From the IMG/VR virus record IMGVR_UViG_3300045747_000454, positions 1 through 64,000 of that record: DNA of 64,000 bases; one strand, 5' to 3'. The number at the start of each line of letters is the position of its first letter. Position 1 is the first letter of the stretch. Both the position numbers and the translations under genes were made by a program. Positions 57,678 to 64,000 of the stretch are shown here, one piece after another. The notes under the pieces were generated by a model, which worked only from the letters and a program-made list of their open reading frames with translations, was not told where the DNA came from and did no database searches. The DNA comes from a virus.

Positions 57678-59713
57678 TTCGTCTCCTTAGCTGGTGTTCC
57701 TTGAGTCGCTGGACCTGCGGCGGCAATCTTGTTGCCGCCGAAGATGTTGTGCGAGTAGAGCTCGAGCGTCTGCGTGAAATTGTGCCCAGTAAACTCATTC
57801 GACACCTTGAACACCGTATAGTAGCAGTCGGTCAGCACGCTGGTAGCGTAGTCGCCGTCTAGCTCAGTGTTGGTCTTGAAGTCGACGTTCGGACCCATGA
57901 CCTTGACGCGAACGAAGACTGGCGAGGCGATGTAAGAAGCTTCAGACAGCGCAGATTCTTGCATCTTGAACTTGCCATTACCCTTACCCTCAAAGCCGAG
58001 GCGAGCAATGCGAGCGTCGAGGTCAGCACGATACTTCAGCACGCCGTCTGCATCGCCCGCTGGCCTGTGGTCGAGCAGCGTGTCGATGTTGAACTTGTGC
58101 AGAATTTCTGGATTGCCCTTAATGCGCATCGCCACGGTAATTGGCGAGCCAGCGTAGAACTTTGTGAGGTTAGCTGTGTAGCGCTGCGCCTCTTGCTGTT
58201 GCTCTAGCTGCTTGGCGCCAGATGCCATCTCGTCGCTTATCTTCTTGAAGTTCATCTTGACCGCGTCCGTGTCAAGCGGCATCAACAGCGGGTCCTTCGG
58301 ACGAGTGTAGAGCAGGTCCTCAATGGCGCGCTTCACGTCGTCTGATTGCGTCTTGTCGGCAGCAACGCGCAGCGCTCCATCACCCATGCGCAGATTGGAG
58401 GCAAGCAGAAACTGAAAGTCTTGAACCTTCATCTCGAACTCAAGAATGTCCTTGTTCGCGCCGGTGAAGATGTAATCGTATTCGATGAAGTTCTGTGGAA
58501 CGCGCTTCTCGGTGCCAGTCGTACCGTCTGGCACAAGCTTGTACCAACGAGCTTCCTTCTCGCTGACGGTCGTTGGCGTTGACTTCTGATGCAGAAAGAC
58601 GTTCGGCACCTCGAACTCGTAGACGTCAATGTGAACTGTGAGCGTTTCTTCATCGCTTGTGATGCCGACCAAATGCTTGTAGAATTTGATGGAGCCTTCT
58701 TTGATTGAGTCGCGCTGTTGAAAGTTGCCGAGCTTGGCAATCTCTGGGACCTGCACGAAGATGAGGTCGAGCGCCTTAGTCAGCGAGGTCCCTGGTGGTA
58801 CGGCGCTGTACGATGTGGCAACCTTGCCAGCCTTCTCATCTGCCGCCTTCTTGGCGTCAATAGCACGCTGAGCAGCATCACGAATGCGCTCCTCCGCCTT
58901 GCCAGACACGCCGCCCGCAAATGTCATGTCATTCCAGGCGTCTGGAATCGTGATTTGATACTGCACCATTCGTCCAGTCGTCTTCGTACTGCCAGTGCCA
59001 TTCAGCACGCCTTGAACTGCGCCGTAGTACTCTTTTGAGACCGCGTTCAATCGGTCGTTGAGACTTTTGATGGCGCTGCTGAGCTTGTTGTCTTCTGACT
59101 TGTACGACGTTGCCGTTGAGACCGTGAGAAAGCGACCGAAGCGATTGACATTGAAGTTCATGTTTGGCATGAACTCGAGCGTGTAGGTGCCACGCCCAAA
59201 GTCGAGATTGATGTCCATGCGATTCAGATGCATTGGAATCGTTTCAGACTGCACAGTCTCTGATGAGCCGTCTGGATGGTGGCCGACGAAGATGGTGCGC
59301 AGCATGAAGACCATGCCATCGTAGTTTGTCTGCAGCTGCTTGTCCATCAACCACTGCATGAAGTTGCCGAAAGAGATGCCGACGCTGTCGAGAATCTGCA
59401 TCGATAGGTCAGTCGCCAGATTCGACGTTGCCGCACCGGCCTGCAACCCATTGACGTACACATCGTACTTCAGCGATTCAACGGTGAATTGTCCGAAGCG
59501 GCGTGTGTCGAGAACAAGATACACGTCGTCATTGACGCCACCAACGCTGATTGGCGCGCCAAGATAGGTGGCAGCGTCGATAGCTTCAAGCGTGGCTTGC
59601 TTAAAGGATGAGTTCGCAAAGTTGAGTGCAGTCTGCGTCGTTCGGCAGGCCACGAGAATGTAGTGAATCGAGTACGACGAAAAGTCGTCAAGTGGATTTT
59701 TGATGTATGGCAT
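57674..59713 (-). CDS. Putative baseplate hub protein
   Basis: A 679-residue protein between gp53 and gp5 counterparts, overlapping gp5 by 4 bases. Several regions (VYLVLDTRRFGQFTVESLKY, DINLDFGRGTYTLEFMPNM) are beta-rich. The position is that of hub subunits such as T4 gp27, which binds gp5, but it is nearly twice as long (T4 gp27 is about 391) and I do not see a clear sequence match. A central helical region (AQRAIDAKKAADEKAGK) may be a coiled coil. Confidence 0.65.
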   Translation of the reverse strand: MPYIKNPLDDFSSYSIHYILVACRTTQTALNFANSSFKQATLEAIDAATYLGAPISVGGVNDDVYLVLDTRRFGQFTVESLKYDVYVNGLQAGAATSNLATDLSMQILDSVGISFGNFMQWLMDKQLQTNYDGMVFMLRTIFVGHHPDGSSETVQSETIPMHLNRMDINLDFGRGTYTLEFMPNMNFNVNRFGRFLTVSTATSYKSEDNKLSSAIKSLNDRLNAVSKEYYGAVQGVLNGTGSTKTTGRMVQYQITIPDAWNDMTFAGGVSGKAEERIRDAAQRAIDAKKAADEKAGKVATSYSAVPPGTSLTKALDLIFVQVPEIAKLGNFQQRDSIKEGSIKFYKHLVGITSDEETLTVHIDVYEFEVPNVFLHQKSTPTTVSEKEARWYKLVPDGTTGTEKRVPQNFIEYDYIFTGANKDILEFEMKVQDFQFLLASNLRMGDGALRVAADKTQSDDVKRAIEDLLYTRPKDPLLMPLDTDAVKMNFKKISDEMASGAKQLEQQQEAQRYTANLTKFYAGSPITVAMRIKGNPEILHKFNIDTLLDHRPAGDADGVLKYRADLDARIARLGFEGKGNGKFKMQESALSEASYIASPVFVRVKVMGPNVDFKTNTELDGDYATSVLTDCYYTVFKVSNEFTGHNFTQTLELYSHNIFGGNKIAAAGPATQGTPAKETK

Positions 59714-60085
59714 TTAGACGATTGGGAGAATAGCGATTGGAACTTCGCGAGTCGAGGCAACGCCGCCAGGCGTTCCGGCAAGCAGCGCTTGCAAACGAGA
59801 CTTCGACGGCATATTGAGAACGACGCCCTCGGTGATCTCGCCATATGGGTCAAGAATGTTGTTGTACTGAGCGACGACCCACCACACGCGAGGTTCGTTG
59901 TAGAACATGGTTGTGATGAGGTCGAGGCGTCCGACTAGCGCCTTCTCAACGACGTAGGTCGTGTCGTCGATGTTCAACGAGAAGCCGATGCGATCCCACC
60001 ACTCAATGGCGTTGGCATTGACCTCGGTTGTCCCGCCGCTTACGTAACGAGACGTTTTCACTAGAGTGCTATTCTTTTCGGCCAT
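59714..60085 (-). CDS. 53: Baseplate wedge protein gp53-like
   Basis: A 123-residue protein starting at the ATG at 60085 (TGATG overlap with the upstream stop; TTG 60088 is an alternative). GRLDLITTMFYNEPRVWWVV and QYNNILDPYGEITEGVVL match the conserved core of T4 gp53, a LysM-like fold in the wedge. T4 gp53 is longer (about 196). Context among gp48/54-, gp5- and gp25-like genes supports it. Confidence 0.85.
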   Translation of the reverse strand: MAEKNSTLVKTSRYVSGGTTEVNANAIEWWDRIGFSLNIDDTTYVVEKALVGRLDLITTMFYNEPRVWWVVAQYNNILDPYGEITEGVVLNMPSKSRLQALLAGTPGGVASTREVPIAILPIV

Positions 60086-61383
60086 CAATCGCCTCCGTCA
60101 ATTCCAAAGCTACCGGTCTGTTGCAGCGAGCCAATCTTCAGCGTGGTTGGAATCTTAGCTGTAGCGTTTGAAATCAATTCAGACGCCTTGGCTTGCGCCT
60201 GCGCCATGAATGAAGGTCCATTCAGCATCGAGCCGGCGAATGCTGGGTCGATGGCTGGTGTTATTCCAGACAACGTTGCTCCGCTGGTGTCCGTGAGATA
60301 CTTCGGATCCTGCATCAGCTTATTTGGCATAGTCACTGTCTGAGCCTCTTGCTTGTTAGCCGCTGCGTGTGGTGAGGTCGGACCAGCTGTGTCTTCGTTT
60401 GCCGGCGCCTTGAAGGCGTCTGCGTAAAAGCCAAGACGATACCGATCAAGATTGAAGTTGTTGAACTCCGTCGTACTGTAGCTCTCGGTCAGATTGATGG
60501 CCACCGACATCACGGCAGGGAATGGTGTCTTTGGCTCCGATGACGGTTTGTTCAACTTCTGCGGGTCAGTCTCGTTGTCAATGTCGATTGGGTCCCAGGC
60601 AGGAAGATAGTCAACGTCCTTTGGCCAAGTCCAGTTCAGCGTGGTGACAACCACCGGCACCTCACCGACAAGACCGCGTAGACCCTTCAGCTTGAGCACT
60701 GGCGGTGGCGCACCGATCTTGCCCTTGAACTGCGGGTCCTTTGCGGTGGCGGCACCGAAGTACGGCATGACCCAAGCGCGCAGTCGAAAGATATTGCGAA
60801 GATTGATTGATGCCTCAGCCGAGGTGCGCGAGATGAACATGCAGTTCAGATTCCAAGTCGTGCTGTCTGTGCCCTTGTACTTTTGAAAGGCACCTGGAAA
60901 CTGTGGTGGTGCAACTGCGTCATACTGCGCACCGCGATTCTCAACGATGTCAGGCAGCACGACGAACTCCATGACGTAGCCCTCGCTGTCGGTCAGCGAG
61001 ACGATGTGCTCCTTGTCGAGCATCACCACACCAGACAAAGCTTTCGCCTGAGCGGCTGTCGTAGTGGAGGTGCCAATCGCGCTGCTTGGAACTAACGCGC
61101 CAGGATTGGCGCCGCCGAGCGCACCAATCTTCTTCTGCGCATCGCCAATCTTCAAACCAAAGCCAGCTGCGATTGCTGCCGCACCCTCCTTAGCCTTGGT
61201 CGGAAGGTTGCTGAGTGAGAAGCCGCCGACCTGATACTTTGTAGCTTCGTTTGCGAGGCTTGCAAGACGCTGTCCAGCTGACTGCATCTCTGGATTGTCG
61301 CCGCTCTCGGCAATGGCTCGAGCAGCCTTGTCAGCGATTGATTCACCTGCCGCTGGCAGCTTAAATGCTCCGTAGTCTTCCAT
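60085..61383 (-). CDS. Baseplate-tail tube junction protein (gp48/gp54-like)
   Basis: A 432-residue protein. The core EFVVLPDIVENRGAQYDAVA, WNLNCMFISRTSAEASINLR and FRLRAWVMPYFGA has the character of the T4 tube-initiation proteins gp48 and gp54 (364 and 320 residues), which cap the hub and start tube growth. Which of the two it corresponds to is not clear; only one such gene is in the window. The first 100 residues are helical and Ala-rich. It overlaps gp53 by 1 base and follows the nucleotidyltransferase gene by 1 base. Confidence 0.7.
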   Translation of the reverse strand: MEDYGAFKLPAAGESIADKAARAIAESGDNPEMQSAGQRLASLANEATKYQVGGFSLSNLPTKAKEGAAAIAAGFGLKIGDAQKKIGALGGANPGALVPSSAIGTSTTTAAQAKALSGVVMLDKEHIVSLTDSEGYVMEFVVLPDIVENRGAQYDAVAPPQFPGAFQKYKGTDSTTWNLNCMFISRTSAEASINLRNIFRLRAWVMPYFGAATAKDPQFKGKIGAPPPVLKLKGLRGLVGEVPVVVTTLNWTWPKDVDYLPAWDPIDIDNETDPQKLNKPSSEPKTPFPAVMSVAINLTESYSTTEFNNFNLDRYRLGFYADAFKAPANEDTAGPTSPHAAANKQEAQTVTMPNKLMQDPKYLTDTSGATLSGITPAIDPAFAGSMLNGPSFMAQAQAKASELISNATAKIPTTLKIGSLQQTGSFGIDGGD

Positions 61384-62172
61384 TTACTTCTTCGCCTTCG
61401 CAGCCTTAGCAGCCGCCTTCGCTGCTTCCTTTGCATCAAGCGCAGCCTGCTTTGCAGCCGCCTTCTCAGCAGCCGCTGCAGCCTTGGCGTCAGCCTCCGC
61501 CTTCTCGGCTGCAGCTGCTGTCGCCAGCGATGCAGCTACCTTCTTGAAGATGATGTCAGACAGCGATTGCTTGACGCCGAGAATCTTGGCGAACGCAACC
61601 TTGTAACCCATCTTCACGGCGAGACGCGCCATCGAACCTGAGATCATGTGAACTGGAATGTCCTCGCCCTTTTCGGCGATGGCGAGAATCTCCTCAGACG
61701 GAGTTCCCTCGTCATCTGGGTCGCTGCGCTCCTCAAGCCCTGGCATCACGACGTGCTCGAGCTTCTCGCCGTTCGGACCGGTGAAGTACTTGTCAAGCAG
61801 CTCGATGTACTTGGACGCCCGGTCTGAACCTGCGGCGATGGCGTAGGGTTCGTAGCCGGCCTTCCGAACCTCCTCGAAGGCAGCCATGGCCGACGGGGCG
61901 GTGATGATCTTGACGCCGTTGGCTCGGCCGGAGGCCGTCATGAACTTGATGCGATCCTCAGCGCTCAGCGGGTTCTTGCTCAGATCCTTTGAGGTTTCGG
62001 CGCCGGCAACGACCACGACGATCGGCACCACGCCCTTGTGCTCACGCTCGAACTTCTTCATTCGGTCGATGACTGTGTAGTGTCCGGCGGTTGGCGGGTT
62101 GAAGCGACCAACGGCGACGACGGCTCGAGTCTTCTGCTGCCCAACCGTGTCCTCAAAAAGGTCTTGATCCAT
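61384..62172 (-). CDS. Cytidylyltransferase-like nucleotidyltransferase (NadM/NMNAT type)
   Basis: A 262-residue protein starting at the ATG at 62172, behind GGAG; a longer frame to 62205 overlaps the late promoter and is rejected. VAVGRFNPPTAGHYTVIDRM contains the HxGH-type site (TAGH), and HMISGSMARL is the ISSTxxR-type site. IAAGSDRASKYIELLDKY resembles nicotinamide-nucleotide adenylyltransferases. The last 50 residues are an Ala/Lys/Glu-rich helix (AAAEKAAAKQAALDAKEAAK). It heads the baseplate transcript, an unusual place for a metabolic enzyme, so it may be a virion component. Confidence 0.82.
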   Translation of the reverse strand: MDQDLFEDTVGQQKTRAVVAVGRFNPPTAGHYTVIDRMKKFEREHKGVVPIVVVVAGAETSKDLSKNPLSAEDRIKFMTASGRANGVKIITAPSAMAAFEEVRKAGYEPYAIAAGSDRASKYIELLDKYFTGPNGEKLEHVVMPGLEERSDPDDEGTPSEEILAIAEKGEDIPVHMISGSMARLAVKMGYKVAFAKILGVKQSLSDIIFKKVAASLATAAAAEKAEADAKAAAAAEKAAAKQAALDAKEAAKAAAKAAKAKK

Positions 62173-62195
62173 AAGTAGTCTCCGATGCGGTGGAG

Positions 62196-62203
62196 TATTT
62201 ATC
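62196..62203 (-). promoter_or_regulatory. T4-type late promoter (GATAAATA) of baseplate operon
   Basis: GATAAATA on the minus strand, 24 bases before the start at 62172. It heads the operon of nucleotidyltransferase, gp48/54-like, gp53, hub, gp5 and gp25. Confidence 0.8.
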
Positions 62204-62206
62204 AAG

Positions 62207-62224
62207 ATCAGGCATCCTGATTTT
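62207..62224 (+). terminator. Small hairpin with T run
   Basis: ATCAGG (62207-62212), loop CAT and CCTGAT (62216-62221) are followed by TTT on the plus strand. It is small but T-tailed. It would stop plus-strand antisense transcription before the promoter at 62247. Confidence 0.35.
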
Positions 62225-62264
62225 CGTGAGCATTGTCGCTCGCAAATGATACAATGTACTCACG
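62225..62264 (+). promoter_or_regulatory. Inverted repeat overlapping the gene 55 promoter
   Basis: CGTGAGCATTG (62225-62235) pairs with CAATG-TA-CTCACG (62252-62264), 11 base pairs with a 2-base bulge. The right arm overlaps the -10 element TACAAT at 62250-62255. It could be an operator or a leader hairpin. Confidence 0.45.
62247..62255 (+). promoter_or_regulatory. Extended -10 promoter (TGATACAAT) for GIY-YIG and gene 55
   Basis: TGATACAAT, identical to the nonamer at 84-92, lies 48 bases before the GIY-YIG-like start. It would also transcribe gene 55 and gene 47. Confidence 0.6.
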
Positions 62265-62303
62265 CTGTCTCCCACCTAAACTCCCGTAAGAAGGGCAAAA
62301 CTG

Positions 62304-62849
62304 ATGACAGCACCCAAAAAGCACTGTTTCACGATCTATCACATCCCAGGTCTAAAGGTCGGATGTACTTCAAACTTCAAGAAGCGTCAGAAGGCGTATC
62401 CCGAAGGAACGATCTTCGAAGTGATTGAGGTTCTGGAAGGCATCTCAGAAGAAGCCGCAGGCAACCGCGAGTGGGAATGGGCGGATCACTATGGCTATCA
62501 GCGTGGCGGCTTCTACGCCAATCATTGGGGCAACCACATCACCGACGAAATGAAGTCGGTCCTCGGCAAGAAGGGCGGCAACGCCTTGGCAGCTCAAGGT
62601 CGCAAGTGGGGTCCGCAATCCGACGACCATCGCGAGAAGATCGGTGCTCCACAGCGTGGTGTGCCACGCAAGAAACACGATGCGGCATCCAAAGCCAATC
62701 TCGCCGCCAAGCTCAAGGGCGCAACAGTGTGGGTTGTGAAAGATCAATCCCCTGTGAAGGTACGAACTGAGGCTCTTCAAGACTACTTGTCTGCGGGCTA
62801 TCAGCGTGGTCGGAAACTCAAGTCGGGAGGTCATCATGACTGCGCCTAA
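62304..62849 (+). CDS. GIY-YIG-like homing endonuclease
   Basis: A 181-residue protein. FTIYHIPGLKVGCTSNFKKR gives TIY and KVGCTSN at the GIY and YIG positions, followed by RQKAYP. NREWEWADHYGYQRGG follows, typical of phage GIY-YIG proteins. The middle has a NUMOD3-like DDHREKIGAPQRGVPRKKHD region, and the end is like the C-terminal module of the HNH gene at 3548 (VWVVKDQSP against VWIVEDLLG). It starts with MTAPKK, the same six residues as gene 55 just downstream, and overlaps gene 55 by 14 bases. Confidence 0.78.
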   Translation: MTAPKKHCFTIYHIPGLKVGCTSNFKKRQKAYPEGTIFEVIEVLEGISEEAAGNREWEWADHYGYQRGGFYANHWGNHITDEMKSVLGKKGGNALAAQGRKWGPQSDDHREKIGAPQRGVPRKKHDAASKANLAAKLKGATVWVVKDQSPVKVRTEALQDYLSAGYQRGRKLKSGGHHDCA

Positions 62850-63309
62850 GAAGATGGTCAAAGTTCGTAAGGAACGTTCGACTTCTACAAGAAATCACTA
62901 CGTCACCAACCAGCAGCTGATCGAGGCAATCGCTGAGGACAAGGCAAACGGCATGAAGCTTTCCAACAAGCTCGCCGGTTACCTGCACATGATCGCCGAG
63001 CGGTACTCATACAGCCCGTCGTTCGCCGGCTACTCCTTTCGCGAGGACATGGTCTCGGTCGCTGTGATGAACCTCGTCGCCAACTGGCACAAGTTCGATC
63101 CGGCAAAGTCCGACAACCCCTTCGCGTTCTACACGACGGCAGCCTATCGTTCGTTTCTGCAGTACCTTGCTGACGAGAAGAAGCATCGCGAGATTCGCGA
63201 CAACCTGCTCGTGAATGCTGGTGCCTCGCCGTCGTTCGCCTATCAGGACAAGACGAAGCCTGGTGCAACCCACGACGAAATGGCGTTCCGTTCCTCCTCG
63301 GAGGACTGA
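62836..63309 (+). CDS. 55: Late-transcription sigma factor (T4 gp55-like)
   Basis: A 157-residue protein (T4 gp55 is about 185) starting at ATG 62836 behind GGGAGGT. HYVTNQQLIEAI, then GYLHMIAERYSYSPSFAGYS, REDMVSVAVMNLVANWHKFD and NPFAFYTTAAYRSFLQYLAD correspond to the region 2-like core of gp55. It directs host RNA polymerase to TATAAATA promoters together with gp33 and the sliding clamp. Many such promoters are present here. The C-terminus (DEMAFRSSSED) lacks an obvious hydrophobic clamp-binding tail. No gp33 was recognised. Confidence 0.93.
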   Translation: MTAPKKMVKVRKERSTSTRNHYVTNQQLIEAIAEDKANGMKLSNKLAGYLHMIAERYSYSPSFAGYSFREDMVSVAVMNLVANWHKFDPAKSDNPFAFYTTAAYRSFLQYLADEKKHREIRDNLLVNAGASPSFAYQDKTKPGATHDEMAFRSSSED

Positions 63310-63314
63310 TCAAC

Positions 63315-64000
63315 ATGGCGAAGATTCACACCGCCCGGGTTAGGGGCGAGATCACCAAGCTGGCGATGTTCACGGACATTCACTGGGGCGCTCGCAACAA
63401 CTCTGACCAGCACAACCTCGACAACCTCGACTACATCGATTGGTTCATCGAGCGCGCCAAGGAGGAGAAGCCGAGCCACATCGCCTTTCTCGGCGACTGG
63501 TTCGAGAATCGCAACGCCATCAACGTGCGCACGCTGAACCACGCCACTGAGGGTGCTCGCCGTCTGAACGCGCTCGGCATTCCAATCATCTTCATCGTCG
63601 GCAATCACGATCTGTACCATCGGTCGAATCGCAAGATCTTCAGCACGAACATGTTCGACGATCTTGAGAACTTCACCGTCATCAGCGAGCCAACTCGCCT
63701 GTCCAAGGACTGGTTCGTCGCACCGTTTCTGTTTCGTGACGAGTACCCAACCTTCACCGAGGATCTGAACAACTCGAAGTTCGTGCTTGGTCACTTCGAG
63801 TTTCGCAACTTCGTCGTGACGGGTGCGACGCGCGTGATGGAGCACGGACCAGACGCTGAGCTGTTCTCAGGTCCCAAGTACATCTTCTCTGGGCACTTTC
63901 ACAAGCGGCAGCACAATCGCAACATCGTCTACATCGGCAACACGTTCCCGACGAACTACGGCGATGCTGGCGACAATCAGCGTGGCTGCGCTGTGTTCGA
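63315..64000 (+). CDS. 47: Recombination nuclease, Mre11/SbcD-like (T4 gp47), partial
   Basis: Starts at ATG 63315 and runs off the right edge after 228 codons. The metallophosphatase motifs are present in order: MFTDIHWG (DxH), FLGDWFENR (GD), IVGNHDLYHR (GNHD), LGHFEFR and SGHFHKRQ (GHxH). With gp46 (expected downstream), it trims DNA ends for recombination-dependent replication. Its GGAGGA ribosome-binding site (63300-63305) lies in a short palindrome with TCCTCC (63292-63297) at the end of gene 55, so translation of gene 55 may open it. Confidence 0.94.
   Translation, partial: MAKIHTARVRGEITKLAMFTDIHWGARNNSDQHNLDNLDYIDWFIERAKEEKPSHIAFLGDWFENRNAINVRTLNHATEGARRLNALGIPIIFIVGNHDLYHRSNRKIFSTNMFDDLENFTVISEPTRLSKDWFVAPFLFRDEYPTFTEDLNNSKFVLGHFEFRNFVVTGATRVMEHGPDAELFSGPKYIFSGHFHKRQHNRNIVYIGNTFPTNYGDAGDNQRGCAVF

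Noticed and set aside
62173-62205. Longer start for the NMNAT-like protein
   Set aside because: It would include the late promoter; ATG 62172 has a GGAG site.
1-64000. tRNA genes
   Set aside because: Intergenic gaps are all short and none shows a cloverleaf or a T-loop signature.

Overview
The window is a stretch of a large tailed-phage genome of the T4 superfamily (contractile-tailed, myovirus morphology). Genes are tightly packed with 1-14 bp overlaps, and many are recognisable T4 counterparts: family B DNA polymerase (gp43), sliding clamp (gp45), flap nuclease (RNase H), primase (gp61), helicase (gp41), late sigma factor (gp55), Mre11-like nuclease (gp47), and baseplate proteins gp5, gp6, gp25, gp53 and a gp48/gp54-like protein, plus a PAAR tip. 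A two-component spanin pair points to a Gram-negative host. The host genus cannot be read from the sequence.

Layout. 119-3221 (+) is a five- to six-gene operon of nucleotide and nucleic-acid enzymes (Nudix, P-loop kinase-like, DEDDh exonuclease, deoxyribosyltransferase-like). 3301-6673 (+) holds small genes and a three-gene block with virion-protein character, interrupted by an HNH homing endonuclease gene on the minus strand. 6746-18411 (+) is the replication region, with a second minus-strand HNH gene and a membrane-anchored SLT lysozyme. 18445-26494 (+) is a block behind T4-type late promoters. It encodes a ligase-like nucleotidyltransferase, a RecB-type nuclease, a 2OG-oxygenase-like protein, a kinase-like protein and several proteins whose N-termini resemble T4 capsid-targeting sequences. 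26488-62172 (-) is the tail, baseplate and lysis region, interrupted by a short plus-strand island at 27847-28786. From 62250 the plus strand carries a GIY-YIG-like gene, gene 55 and the start of gene 47.

Expression logic visible in the DNA: sigma70-like -10 elements (often extended TGnTAYAAT) precede early and middle genes. A second motif, NATAAATA (best form TATAAATA, the T4 late promoter), occurs 22-42 bp before the start codons of structural, lysis and homing-endonuclease genes. This fits the gp55 homologue encoded here.

The most interesting signals are: (1) a set of candidate capsid-targeted, possibly injected, proteins at 21148-26494, including a kinase-like protein; (2) a T4-gene-e-like RNA hairpin that could hide the ribosome-binding site of the SLT lysozyme in read-through transcripts; (3) homing endonuclease genes placed exactly at translation-start boundaries; (4) three families of small beta modules shuffled among giant baseplate and fibre proteins; (5) a bifunctional M23 plus GH108-like lysin cotranscribed with spanins.
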